The notes under the pieces: generated by a model
What the model saw: only the letters and a program-made list of their open reading frames with translations
What the model was told of the DNA's origin: nothing
Databases searched by the model: none
Made by a program: the position numbers and the translations under genes
Part shown: positions 7,562-14,865 of the stretch, piece by piece
Layout: each line of letters opens with the position of its first letter
Numbering within the stretch: the stretch's first letter is position 1
Assembly: GCA_008297795.1 (NCBI GenBank)
Contig: VBQP01000034.1
Location: 1 to 19,653, forward strand
Length of the DNA: 19,653 bases
DNA from: Thermoplasmata archaeon
GTDB taxonomy: Archaea; Thermoplasmatota; E2; UBA202; DSCA01
Reading direction: 5' to 3'

Positions 7562-7759
7562 TCATGATTCTTTTTCATCCCTCAGTCTTTCATATGCCAT
7601 ATAAAAAGGAAGATTAATTATGGCGAACAAAGAAATTATGCCCAGAAGATGAAAATACGGGAATGTGAAAATCGTATCCTGGGAGTATTGTATGCTTACA
7701 AGAGATGCAATAAACGCAATCAGGTTAAGAAGAAACCACAATATCAGGAAGCCCTTCAT
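7562..7759 (-). CDS. Small two-helix membrane protein, unknown
   Basis: This 65-residue protein has two hydrophobic segments: one from the N-terminus (GFLILWFLLNLIAFIASLVS, about 3-22) and one at about 36-54 (FHLLGIISLFAIINLPFYMA), then a charged tail (YERLRDEKES). I do not recognise a family. The ATG at 7759 has a clear AGGTGA ribosome-binding site and a TATA element ATATTTATAAG at about 7789-7801, which lies between it and the divergent HTH regulator. The phzF-like gene follows 26 bases after its stop and may be partly co-transcribed. Control by the divergent regulator is plausible by position only. Confidence 0.7.
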   Translation of the reverse strand: MKGFLILWFLLNLIAFIASLVSIQYSQDTIFTFPYFHLLGIISLFAIINLPFYMAYERLRDEKES

Positions 7760-7788
7760 TTTTTCACCTGTATTTAATACTCAATTTG

Positions 7789-7801
7789 CTTATAAATATA
7801 T
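7789..7801. promoter_or_regulatory. Shared TATA-like element between divergent genes
   Basis: The sequence CTTATAAATATAT is nearly symmetrical and sits between the small membrane-protein gene (minus strand) and the HTH regulator (plus strand). A second element, TTATATAG at 7831-7838, is 20-27 bases before the GTG at 7858 and would give a nearly leaderless regulator transcript. Confidence 0.5.
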
Positions 7802-7857
7802 TTGCATCCGTCCCATCTTTTGAGTTTGTATTATATAGTGTGATTTCATATATTATT

Positions 7858-8172
7858 GTGAGAAAAACACCCTGTGAAATAATAGTCTGGGATATCCTTC
7901 CCTGCATAAGGCGCGAACTTGCAAAGAATATGGCTGAGATGGGCTTGAATGAAACAAAAATTGCGGAAGCGATAGGCGTCACAGTTGCTGCAGTATCTCA
8001 ATATCTCTCGAACAAGAGGGGGGCACAGACCTCTTTTGATGATGAAATTCAGAAAGAGATTAAAAAATCGGCACAGAAGGTCATTGACGGGGAAGATTCT
8101 GCTAAGGAGATATGCCGCATATGCACCCTGATAAAAACGAAAAAAGGGCTGGAAGTTCCCTGCGGGATATGA
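7858..8172 (+). CDS. XRE-type HTH transcriptional regulator with C-terminal cysteines
   Basis: This matches the archaeal COG2522-type regulator family, which starts near (K)TPCE-IVWxxLP-IRRELAK. I place the start at GTG 7858 (104 residues), because an in-frame TTG at 7786 would put the promoter's TATA element inside the gene and add residues the family lacks. The HTH covers about residues 24-54 (MGLNETKIAEAIGVTVAAVSQYLSNKRG). The C-terminus has CRICTLI followed by a last cysteine (EVPCGI), a possible metal or redox site. Similar HTH domains are found fused to ThiN in archaeal thiamine regulators; this one is stand-alone. It is divergent from the small membrane protein and convergent with the nnr gene. 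Confidence 0.85.
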   Translation: MRKTPCEIIVWDILPCIRRELAKNMAEMGLNETKIAEAIGVTVAAVSQYLSNKRGAQTSFDDEIQKEIKKSAQKVIDGEDSAKEICRICTLIKTKKGLEVPCGI

Positions 8173-8194
8173 GGCAATTGCATTCAACTTTTTA

Positions 8195-9619
8195 TCAGAG
8201 GATGTGGTGTATCAGCGCTTCAGGTATTTTCTCCAGAAGGTCTGATGCTGTCATTCCATAGCCTTTTTCATCAAAGGCAATATTCCCAGCCATGCCGTTT
8301 ATAAATGCTCCCATTCTCGCAGCATTATATGCTGGCACTCCTTTTGAGAGAAGGGAAGCGACAATGCCTGAAAGCACGTCTCCTGTGCCGCCCACTGTCA
8401 TCCCCTCATTGTGGATGTGGTTGAGTTTTATGCTTTTTCCATTGCTTATTATGTCGACATTGCCCTTAAGCAATATTGTGCATCTGCGTTTGCGGGCTTC
8501 TTCCATCACGATTCTTTTTCTATCTTCAAGTTCTGGTGGTAGGGTTATGTCTGTTAACTCCCTGAATTCGCCTGCATGAGGAGTTATCACAACATTGCCA
8601 TTGCATTTTCTCTCACCAAACACCTGTATTGCATCTGCATCTACAACAATGCTTTTGCCAAGTGATAAGCACTCGTCTATTATTGCGGTAGCAGCTTTCT
8701 TTGTTTCCTCCATGTTTCCTAGTCCAGGCCCTATGGCAACTGCATCAACCCTGCTGAGAAAATCTTTTATTGTTGGCACATGCCTTTCATTTAAAAAATC
8801 TCCTTCGAGAGGCATTGCTATGATATCTGGCGAGAATGATGCGATAGTCCTCCATGCCCTTTCCGGAGTAAAAACAAATGAGAGGTCAGCTCCTGTCCTC
8901 AGGGCAGCCATGGCAGCAAGCGCAGGTGCCCCTGTGTAGGGTCCCCCTCCTATGGTCAGCACAATGCCGTTCTCCCCTTTATGGGAGTTTTTCTCGGGAA
9001 GGGGATAGTAAACCATATCTCCCGGGCCCACATATTCTGATGCTTCTTCAGGAATGCCTATGTCTGCGACAAATATTTTTCCGCTGTTTTCCTCGTTCAT
9101 TCCATCCTTTACAGCATGAAAAGTTACTGTTGCATCAGGTTTTATTGCCGATTTACTTCCAATTCCTGTTGGTATATCCACAGAAATAACCTTTGCATCG
9201 CTTCTGTTAACTTCCTCTGAGATGCTGCTGTAGGGCTCTCTCAGTTCGCCTGATATTCCTATTCCCAGCATTGCGTCTATGATGAGTTCACCATCTCTGA
9301 TACAATCCATTCCTTTTCTGTACCTGTGAACCGTAATGCCTTCTCTTTTCGCTCTTCTGAAATTTTTTCTTGCAAGTGCGGACTTTGGCTCTTTTGCCAT
9401 TATTACTTCAACATCGCGCTTCTTCGAAAGATAACGGGCTGCCACGAAACCATCCCCCCCATTGTTTCCGCTCCCGCAAAGGACAATGCACTTTTTGAAA
9501 TCAAACTCTCTGAGGGCAATTTCAGCAACTGCCTTCCCGGCGTTTTCCATGAGGGATTCAGGAGGCATGCCGTATATGGTAGAGTTGATATCAAGAACCT
9601 TTACCTCCATTGCTTCCAT
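8195..9619 (-). CDS. nnr: Bifunctional NAD(P)HX epimerase / ADP-dependent dehydratase
   Basis: This enzyme repairs damaged (hydrated) NADH and NADPH. The N-terminal half (about 1-205) is the YjeF_N epimerase domain with GSGNNGGDGFVAARYL (about 49-64) and AMLGIGISGELREP (about 115-128). The C-terminal half (about 210-474) is the ribokinase-like dehydratase domain with TIGGGPYTGAPALAAMAAL, GPGLG, VVDADAI, ITPHAGEF and the phosphate-binding GGTGDVLSG. At 474 residues it is a full-length fusion. The ATG at 9619 lies about 25 bases after a TATA box (9640-9649 on the minus strand), so the transcript is probably leaderless; an ATG three codons in is an alternative. It is divergent from the NAC gene across about 39 bases. 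Confidence 0.95.
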   Translation of the reverse strand: MEAMEVKVLDINSTIYGMPPESLMENAGKAVAEIALREFDFKKCIVLCGSGNNGGDGFVAARYLSKKRDVEVIMAKEPKSALARKNFRRAKREGITVHRYRKGMDCIRDGELIIDAMLGIGISGELREPYSSISEEVNRSDAKVISVDIPTGIGSKSAIKPDATVTFHAVKDGMNEENSGKIFVADIGIPEEASEYVGPGDMVYYPLPEKNSHKGENGIVLTIGGGPYTGAPALAAMAALRTGADLSFVFTPERAWRTIASFSPDIIAMPLEGDFLNERHVPTIKDFLSRVDAVAIGPGLGNMEETKKAATAIIDECLSLGKSIVVDADAIQVFGERKCNGNVVITPHAGEFRELTDITLPPELEDRKRIVMEEARKRRCTILLKGNVDIISNGKSIKLNHIHNEGMTVGGTGDVLSGIVASLLSKGVPAYNAARMGAFINGMAGNIAFDEKGYGMTASDLLEKIPEALIHHIL

Positions 9620-9639
9620 ACCAAAAAGTTAAACATCCA

Positions 9640-9649
9640 TAATATATAA
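9640..9649 (-). promoter_or_regulatory. TATA box for nnr
   Basis: The minus strand reads TTATATATTATGG, centred about 25 bases before the nnr ATG at 9619, which fits a leaderless archaeal promoter. It is too close to the divergent NAC gene to serve that gene. Confidence 0.6.
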
Positions 9650-9658
9650 CATTTGCAT

Positions 9659-9985
9659 ATGATGCCGAATGTGGACCCCCGCCAGCTTAAAAAGATGATG
9701 CAGAGAATGGGCATGTCTGTTGAGGAAATAGAGAATGTTGAAGAAGTTGTAATAAAAACCCCTGATAGAGAATACATATTCAGGGATGCTGAAGTTACGG
9801 TTATGAACGTCAAAGGGCAGAAGACATATCAGATTTCAGGAAAACCCGAGATAGTCGAAAAGGCAAGTGAGGAAGATGCAAAGCTCGTGGCAGAGAAAAC
9901 AGGAAAGAGCATCGAAGAAGCAAAAAAAGCCCTCGAGGAGGCAAACGGAGACATAGCCCAGGCAATAATCAACCTTTCTTCATAA
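9659..9985 (+). CDS. nac: Nascent polypeptide-associated complex protein (archaeal NAC)
   Basis: NAC binds nascent chains at the ribosome exit tunnel; archaea use a homodimer of this alpha-like subunit. The protein starts with the typical MMPNVDPRQLKKMMQRMG segment, then a NAC beta-barrel domain (about 20-60: VEEVVIKTPDREYIFRDAEV, MNVKGQKTYQISG) and a C-terminal UBA domain (about 68-108: EDAKLVAEKTGKSIEEAKKA then GDIAQAIINL). I chose ATG 9659 (108 residues) over an in-frame TTG at 9653, because archaeal NACs begin with M-M-P. The gene overlaps the convergent rimI-like gene by 17 bases. Its function fits the nearby SRP RNA, since both act on nascent chains, though they are not adjacent. Confidence 0.95.
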   Translation: MMPNVDPRQLKKMMQRMGMSVEEIENVEEVVIKTPDREYIFRDAEVTVMNVKGQKTYQISGKPEIVEKASEEDAKLVAEKTGKSIEEAKKALEEANGDIAQAIINLSS

Positions 9986-10382
9986 ACATCACGACTGCAT
10001 CCTCTCCATCTCCATAATATGCAGGAAGTATGCCTTTCCGCTCAAAACCAACAGATTGATAAAATTTTAATGCTTCTGTGTTGCTTCTTCTTACCTGCAA
10101 TTCTATAATGCCTGCATCCATGATTCTCACAAGTTCCTCTATCAATTTCTTTCCATGCCCTTTCCCTCTATACTCCGGATGGACTGCCAGCGAAATTATT
10201 ATTCCCTTGCTTCCCATTTTTACCCCTATTATGTATCCTGTGATTTTTCCTTCCTCCTCATGAACAAGGAATCTCGCTCTCAGATATTTCTTGAAAACGA
10301 ATGCAGGGTAAGGGCGGCTGAACGACAGATTCTCTATTTCAGCAACCTGTGGTATGTCTTCTTCTGTGCATCGACGTATCAT
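9969..10382 (-). CDS. rimI: RimI-like GNAT N-acetyltransferase
   Basis: The 137-residue GNAT protein has the acetyl-CoA binding motif in SLAVHPEYRGKGHGKKLIEEL (about residues 68-88), preceded by the beta-strand GIIIS, and ends with the RimI-like segments LQVRRSNTEALKFYQSVGF and YYGDGEDAVVMFMKK. Archaeal relatives acetylate protein N-termini (Ard1/Naa10-like). The ATG at 10382 is preferred over the TTG one codon upstream: a TATA-like TTTTTAAAAGG (10402-10412) is centred about 24 bases before it, giving a leaderless transcript. The family's usual beginning, MIIR-x-ATxxD, fits MIRRCTEED. The 3' end overlaps the NAC gene. Confidence 0.9.
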   Translation of the reverse strand: MIRRCTEEDIPQVAEIENLSFSRPYPAFVFKKYLRARFLVHEEEGKITGYIIGVKMGSKGIIISLAVHPEYRGKGHGKKLIEELVRIMDAGIIELQVRRSNTEALKFYQSVGFERKGILPAYYGDGEDAVVMFMKKG

Positions 10383-10401
10383 CAATATGAAAATACTGTG
10401 C

Positions 10402-10412
10402 CTTTTAAAAAT
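10402..10412 (-). promoter_or_regulatory. TATA box for rimI-like gene
   Basis: The minus strand reads TTTTTAAAAGG, centred about 24 bases upstream of the ATG at 10382 and touching the dadD stop codon at 10412-10414. Confidence 0.5.
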
Positions 10413-11689
10413 TAATCACTCACCAGTTCATTCTTCGCCTTCTCCGCATCTTCCAGGATTTTCTGTTTGTTGAAGTAATGGAATTCCCTTTCTAGCATCA
10501 GCGGTTTGCCATCAATTATCGTCGAAGACACATTGAAGCCTGAAGCGGCGTAAACAACATGGGAAATCGGATTATGCATCGGTGCGAGATTCGGCATATT
10601 CGTATCAAGGCATATCAAATCCGCCTTTTTACCCTCTTCTATGCTTCCTGCATTTATGCCGAGATATGATGCTGCATTGACCGTAGCCATATCCAGTGTT
10701 TGCTGTGCTGTCACGATCTGGGCATCCCACCTGTGGTGTTTGTGAATCAGCGCTGCAAACTTCATTGTTTCGAACATATCAAGTTTGTTGTTGCTTGCTG
10801 CCCCGTCTGTTCCGAGTGTTACGCATGCTCCTGCATCAAATAATTCGGGTAGCGGAGTGAAGCCGCCTGTCGCAAGTTTCATGTTGCTTACAGGATTGTG
10901 GGAGACACATGCTCCTGCGCGTGCAATCTGGCGCACCTCTTCCTTTGTTATCCACCCGCAGTGAGCAAGCACAGTCTTTTCAGTAAGCATGCCGTTCTTT
11001 TCCAGTTGCTCTACAGGTCTGACTCCGTATCGTTCGACAACGTCATACACCTCCTTTCTCGTCTCCGAGCAATGCGTGTGAAGCATCATATCATATTTCT
11101 CTGCAAGTTCTGCAGATTTTTGAAGCGTTTCAGGGGAGCATGAATATGTTGAATGCGGCGCAACAACAGGAGTTACGAGCCCGTCATCTTTCCATCTTCT
11201 GATGAATTTCTCGCATTCGGGCAATAGCATCTCTTTTTTCATCTCAGGCGTATCGAAGTCAATGATGGAAAAGCCGGCAAAGCATCTCATTCCCATTTCT
11301 TTGCATGTACTGGCTATTGTGTCTTCAAAAAAATACATGTCGCTGCATGTTGTTGTTCCTGTCGAAATCATCTCCAGCAGAGCAAGGCGTGTGCCTGCCT
11401 CTACCATTCTCTTATCAAGTTTCTTTTCTATGGGCCATATTCTCGTTGTCAGCCATTCCTCAAGGGTCAGGTCATCTCCATAGCCCCGCATCAATGTCAT
11501 GGGCAGATGCGTGTGGGTATTTATCAATCCGGGCATCACGAGTTTTCCCCGTATGGTGTATTCTGCTTCAATTTTTATCCTGTCTGAAATCTCAACTATT
11601 GCATCATCCTCTATGTAAATATCTCCCTTCCTCACTTCCCTTTCATTATCCTGGGTGAGGATGATTGCATCTTTTATGAGTATGCTCAT
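10412..11689 (-). CDS. dadD: 5'-deoxyadenosine / S-adenosylhomocysteine deaminase (DadD/MtaD family)
   Basis: The 425-residue amidohydrolase has PGLINTHTHLPM (H59, H61 metal ligands), HTHCSE, AHCGWI and TLGTDGAASNNKLDMFE, all typical of the SAH/MTA deaminase family. The methanogen member DadD (MJ1541) deaminates 5'-deoxyadenosine, SAH and related nucleosides, which clears a by-product of radical SAM chemistry and recycles S-adenosylhomocysteine. The substrate here cannot be told from motifs alone. The ATG at 11689 follows the stop of the upstream gene with almost no gap and has CTGGAG as ribosome-binding site, so the two genes form an operon. A radical SAM gene is in the same window but not adjacent. 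Confidence 0.9.
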   Translation of the reverse strand: MSILIKDAIILTQDNEREVRKGDIYIEDDAIVEISDRIKIEAEYTIRGKLVMPGLINTHTHLPMTLMRGYGDDLTLEEWLTTRIWPIEKKLDKRMVEAGTRLALLEMISTGTTTCSDMYFFEDTIASTCKEMGMRCFAGFSIIDFDTPEMKKEMLLPECEKFIRRWKDDGLVTPVVAPHSTYSCSPETLQKSAELAEKYDMMLHTHCSETRKEVYDVVERYGVRPVEQLEKNGMLTEKTVLAHCGWITKEEVRQIARAGACVSHNPVSNMKLATGGFTPLPELFDAGACVTLGTDGAASNNKLDMFETMKFAALIHKHHRWDAQIVTAQQTLDMATVNAASYLGINAGSIEEGKKADLICLDTNMPNLAPMHNPISHVVYAASGFNVSSTIIDGKPLMLEREFHYFNKQKILEDAEKAKNELVSD

Positions 11690-11690
11690 T

Positions 11691-12326
11691 TTACTCCAGT
11701 ATTTCGAGATGGTATGCTTTTATGAAGGGCCTTTCATCGCCCACCATTTCTCCTTCAACCTCTATCTTTCTCCCCTCAAGTTCCATTTTTTCATCTATGA
11801 GAATGCCTATAACGCCTCCCTCATAGGAAAGGCGGATAAGGTAGTGTTCTCTGTAAGGCACAACCGCTTTCGCAATACCTCTCACAGTAACGGTTCCCTT
11901 TCTACGGCTTTTTTCTGCTGTTGTTTCTTCTCCCTCTTCTTCCTCCCAGAATTTCCTGAACAGCTCCCGCAGGTTTCTGAGGATGCGCTCATCGACTGTG
12001 CGGAAGGCAAGTTGCCCCTCCCTTATCTCCCCTGAAAAAATAAGCGCTCTGTCGCTTCCGAGAATGAAATTGCCGTATGCATCGGGATTTACCTTTGCTC
12101 CTCTCGAGAAAGCAGTCTCTACTTTAACAACAACCTTTGCATTTCTGGGCGCATCCATTTTCAGTTTCTCGGCAACTATAAGCGGGTTGCTTATCTCTGA
12201 GATGCTCCACCTCTTTGCAATCTTGCATGTTTCCACCACATCCTCCTTTTTCCAGCTCAATTCTATGGCTATCGAAACCGCTATAATTCCCACCACAAAT
12301 CCTACAATGAGGGATATTACATCCAC
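11691..12326 (-). CDS. Membrane-anchored protein with C-terminal OB-like region, unknown
   Basis: I do not recognise a named family. The 211-residue protein starts with one hydrophobic helix (VISLIVGFVVGIIAVSIAIEL, about 3-23), then a middle domain (about 30-125) with KRWSISEISNPLIVAEKL and AYGNFILGSDRALIFSGEI, and an acidic/basic linker (EEEEGEETTAEKSRRKG, about 126-142). The C-terminal 70 residues read like an OB-fold (TVTVRGIAKAVVPYREHYLI, then GVIGILIDEKMELEGRKIEV). The start is GTG at 12326 with GGTGAT five bases upstream. It is the first gene of a two-gene operon with the deaminase and is divergent from the MBL-fold gene. A cytoplasmic domain tethered to the membrane is the simplest reading. 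Confidence 0.7.
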   Translation of the reverse strand: MDVISLIVGFVVGIIAVSIAIELSWKKEDVVETCKIAKRWSISEISNPLIVAEKLKMDAPRNAKVVVKVETAFSRGAKVNPDAYGNFILGSDRALIFSGEIREGQLAFRTVDERILRNLRELFRKFWEEEEGEETTAEKSRRKGTVTVRGIAKAVVPYREHYLIRLSYEGGVIGILIDEKMELEGRKIEVEGEMVGDERPFIKAYHLEILE

Positions 12327-12374
12327 AATATCACCAAACTATAATAGGTGGAGGTGGATGAGTATATAGATTTG

Positions 12375-13163
12375 ATGACTAAACTCACGTTTATTGGGAC
12401 AGGAGGCGGCAGATTTGCCACAATTCTCCAGAAAAGGGCGACAGGCGGCATATATGTTGCAGATAGGGGCATACTCATACACATAGACCCCGGACCGGGC
12501 GCTCTTGTAAAAATGTATGATTTAGGGCTCGATCCGACGCAGACAGATGCATTGCTTGTTTCGCACTGCCATCCTGACCACTATAATGATGCTGAAATTT
12601 TAATGGAGGCTATGACCATGGGCGGCAAATACAGGAGGGGTGTTGTTATAGGAAGCGAGAGTGTTCTGAAGGGAAAAGGAGAATATCGCCCTCTCTCAAA
12701 TTATCATCAGTCGCTCGTGAGGGAAGTTAAGGTTGCAAAACCGGGGGATGAATTCACATTGAAGGAATGGTATAAAGTGGAGATATTGCCTGCCAAACAT
12801 TCAGACCCGACAACAGTTGGCTTCAAATTGCACATGAACAACGGCATTATTTCTTACACAAGCGACACGGAATTTTTTGACGGGCTTGTGGATGCTCATA
12901 AAGGGGCAAGAATACTGGTAGTTTGCATGACACGCCCGCTCGAAGGAAAAATACCATTCCATATGTCTGCCGAGGACGCAGCGGAACTCATAGACGGCGT
13001 AAAACCTGAGTTTGCAATACTCACACACCTTGGAATGAAAGTCATACCACGCGCAACTGAAGAGGCGACGTGGATATCCGAGAAAACAGGCATATCAACT
13101 GTGGCGGCAAGAGACGGCATGAGAATCTATGCAGGGGATAAAATAGAAGTAAAAAGAAGGTAA
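12375..13163 (+). CDS. MBL-fold metallohydrolase
   Basis: A 262-residue metallo-beta-lactamase-fold protein of a common archaeal type, starting MTKLTFIGTGGGRF. The metal motif SHCHPDHYND is at about 63-72, with further ligands likely in PAKHSDPTTVGF, SYTSDTEFFDG (Asp) and LTHLGMK (His). The substrate is unknown; relatives include RNase Z-like and cyclic-nucleotide phosphodiesterase-like enzymes, but the long exosite arm of tRNase Z is not seen. An in-frame GTG at 12348 would add nine residues (MEVDEYIDL) that the family lacks; I prefer the ATG at 12375, though no good Shine-Dalgarno helps either choice. A TATA-like CTATAATAG lies at 12339-12347. It is divergent from the anchored OB-like protein. 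Confidence 0.87.
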   Translation: MTKLTFIGTGGGRFATILQKRATGGIYVADRGILIHIDPGPGALVKMYDLGLDPTQTDALLVSHCHPDHYNDAEILMEAMTMGGKYRRGVVIGSESVLKGKGEYRPLSNYHQSLVREVKVAKPGDEFTLKEWYKVEILPAKHSDPTTVGFKLHMNNGIISYTSDTEFFDGLVDAHKGARILVVCMTRPLEGKIPFHMSAEDAAELIDGVKPEFAILTHLGMKVIPRATEEATWISEKTGISTVAARDGMRIYAGDKIEVKRR

Positions 13164-13253
13164 CTCATCGTTAAAAGGGCAAACTCTAGGATGAAGGGAT
13201 AAAGTGGTATTTGTTGCCTTGTAATCCCACAATTCCCGATGGTTTTTTCTTAC

Positions 13254-14018
13254 CTATATCTTCTCCAGTATCATCTCCGCGACCTTTTTACCGGAAAGAA
13301 GCATTCCTCCAAATATGGGTCCCATGCGGGGCGCCCCCATCACTGCATTGGAAGCCATACCTGCCGTGTAAAGCCCGGGATATACCTCTCCCGTATTTTC
13401 AACCGTCTTTCTCTCTCCCTCATCTGCCCACATGAACTTCTCCCCCTCTATTTTGCCCGATAGTGTTTTCAAACCCGTCTTTTTCTCAACTATTCGGCAG
13501 ATCTCCGAAGGATGCCCTGTCGCATCTATAACTGCCTCTGCTTCAAGTGAGAGGGGATCAACATGCATGCCAGCCGCAAGCACGCCCGTCCAGTTTATCA
13601 CAATACCGCATATTCTCCCTTCCTTCGCCATCACATCCTCTACTGTCACAGCATTGAACATCATCGCTCCTGCATCTATTGCCCCTGCAATCAGTTTTGA
13701 AGTCGCCTCTATTGAATCTGCAACGAAATAACCCTCCCTCCTTTTACATTTCACCCCGACTTCTTCCAGAATTTTTTTCCCGTCCTCCTGAACAACAATT
13801 ACCGGAAAAGTCATCCCGCCGCCCCACATCCCGCCGCCCGGCGAAACCTTTCTTTCAAATATACACACCTTTTTTCCAGCCTCTGCGAGATAGCGCGCAG
13901 CAGTCAATCCTGATGGTCCTGCGCCTACAATTGCAACGTCCATGGTCGTCGCTCCCATGAACTTTTCGCTGAACTCCTCAAATATGCATTTTGTTATGTC
14001 AATATCTTTTATTTTCAT
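13254..14018 (-). CDS. thi4: Thi4-type thiazole synthase, archaeal His form
   Basis: Thi4 makes the thiazole half of thiamine from NAD and glycine. The 254-residue protein has an FAD/NAD-type GAGPSG (32-37), FERKVSPGGGMWGGGM (54-69) and a C-terminal YTAGMASNAVMGAPRMGPIFGG. In yeast Thi4 a cysteine donates its sulfur and the enzyme works once; archaeal enzymes such as the Methanocaldococcus one have histidine at that site and use free sulfide catalytically. Here the site reads GMHVDPL (H152), so the sulfide-dependent, catalytic form is expected. It was earlier annotated in archaea as ribose-1,5-bisphosphate isomerase. A TATA box at 14040-14049 is about 26 bases before the ATG, giving a leaderless transcript with no room for a TPP riboswitch. 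Confidence 0.93.
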   Translation of the reverse strand: MKIKDIDITKCIFEEFSEKFMGATTMDVAIVGAGPSGLTAARYLAEAGKKVCIFERKVSPGGGMWGGGMTFPVIVVQEDGKKILEEVGVKCKRREGYFVADSIEATSKLIAGAIDAGAMMFNAVTVEDVMAKEGRICGIVINWTGVLAAGMHVDPLSLEAEAVIDATGHPSEICRIVEKKTGLKTLSGKIEGEKFMWADEGERKTVENTGEVYPGLYTAGMASNAVMGAPRMGPIFGGMLLSGKKVAEMILEKI

Positions 14019-14039
14019 TTCGTAAATGCATCAAAATTG

Positions 14040-14049
14040 GATATATATT
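14040..14049 (-). promoter_or_regulatory. TATA box for thi4
   Basis: The minus strand reads TAATATATATCC, centred about 26 bases upstream of the thi4 ATG at 14018. It overlaps the stop codon (14048-14050) of the upstream Zn-ribbon gene. Confidence 0.6.
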
Positions 14050-14506
14050 ACTTCTCCCCTTTGCCTTTTGTGAGTAGTGAGGGGAGATGTATCATGTACG
14101 AGCCATCCTTCTGTATTATTATGGACTCGTCCTCCATAAGTCGTTTGAGATTTATACTGTACTCTCCCAACTCCTTAACAGATATGCTTTCCACCTCGTT
14201 CCGCTGTTTTGACAGACTCTCTGCAACTTCTTCCTTCTTCTTCTCTATTTCTCTGAGCAATTCTTTGACATTCTTCGGCTCGATATGCAGCCACTCCTCT
14301 TTTTCCTCTTTTGCACGTTCTTTCACAATCTCCTCTATCGCTTCGAGGTCGATTTCGCTTTCCTCCAGGAGTTTTTTGCGCTCCTCCTCGCTGAGCGGTT
14401 TTTTGGTGTAGAAGAATTTTTTCCCGCCGCACACAGGGCATCCTTTCAGAATATCTGCAGAGCCATCTTCGAAAATCTTTCCGCATTTCAGGCATTGATG
14501 AGGCAT
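14048..14506 (-). CDS. Zn-ribbon and coiled-coil protein (DUF2072 / OapC-like)
   Basis: The 152-residue protein begins with a zinc ribbon (C5, C8, C23, C26: CLKCGKIF and GCPVCGGKKF), followed by a highly charged helical stretch (about 38-112, probably coiled coil) and a short C-terminal part (YSINLKRLMEDESIIIQKDG, then MIHLPSLL). This matches an archaeal-only Zn-ribbon family (COG3364/DUF2072, also called OapC/ArvC). The family's function is not established to my knowledge. It is the last gene of a three-gene operon with the DUF2073 protein and an Era-like GTPase, one base after the former's stop, and the association is conserved in archaea as I recall. The family name is from memory; the zinc ribbon and operon are seen directly. 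Confidence 0.82.
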   Translation of the reverse strand: MPHQCLKCGKIFEDGSADILKGCPVCGGKKFFYTKKPLSEEERKKLLEESEIDLEAIEEIVKERAKEEKEEWLHIEPKNVKELLREIEKKKEEVAESLSKQRNEVESISVKELGEYSINLKRLMEDESIIIQKDGSYMIHLPSLLTKGKGEK

Positions 14507-14507
14507 T

Positions 14508-14864
14508 TTATCTACCGAAAATAACCGTCTTTATGACATCATTGTCTCTGTGCACCGTTTTCAGTTTGTCTGCAGGACCTATCACGGTCATGCGAGGGGG
14601 ACGGATTTTGCCAAGGGCTTTCTGGAGCCAGCTCAATTTGCCTTCCTCCCTGTACCCCTCTATCTCTATCCCGATAAACTTCCCGGGATTTATCTCCTCC
14701 ATGGTTTTCTCTATCAGTTTTGATTGTTCTTCAGGTGTAAGCCCTCTTTCAAGAACAAGCACTTCCCCCTGTTTCACCTCTTTCAATATAAAATCTATTT
14801 TTTCGTCTGTGCTCATGCTTTCCAGTTTCTGGTGAGAGATCAAATTAACCTTTATTCCAGCCAT
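14508..14864 (-). CDS. DUF2073 / OapB-like conserved archaeal protein
   Basis: The 118-residue protein (MAGIKVNLISHQKLESMSTD...) matches the archaeal DUF2073 family, also called OapB/ArvB, of unknown function. It has the segments EKIDFILKEVKQGEVLVLERGLTP and PGKFIGIEIEGYRE, and near the end IRPPRMTVIGPADKLKTVHRD. I place the start at ATG 14864: a strong GAGGAGG lies seven bases upstream, and the ATG sits one base after the GTPase stop. A longer form from 14888 would overlap the GTPase by 23 bases and is less likely. Middle gene of the GTPase - DUF2073 - Zn-ribbon operon, so the three products probably act together. Confidence 0.82.
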   Translation of the reverse strand: MAGIKVNLISHQKLESMSTDEKIDFILKEVKQGEVLVLERGLTPEEQSKLIEKTMEEINPGKFIGIEIEGYREEGKLSWLQKALGKIRPPRMTVIGPADKLKTVHRDNDVIKTVIFGR

Positions 14865-14865
14865 A

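Noticed and set aside
7786..7857. TTG 7786 as the start of the HTH regulator
   Set aside because: The extra 24 residues include the TATA element and do not resemble the family; GTG 7858 fits.
13164..13253. Short gap between the MBL gene and thi4 as a C/D-box RNA
   Set aside because: Only a weak GATGA-like C box is present and no matching D box at proper spacing.
14019..14050. TPP riboswitch ahead of thi4
   Set aside because: The TATA box is about 26 bases from the ATG, so there is no leader long enough for a riboswitch.
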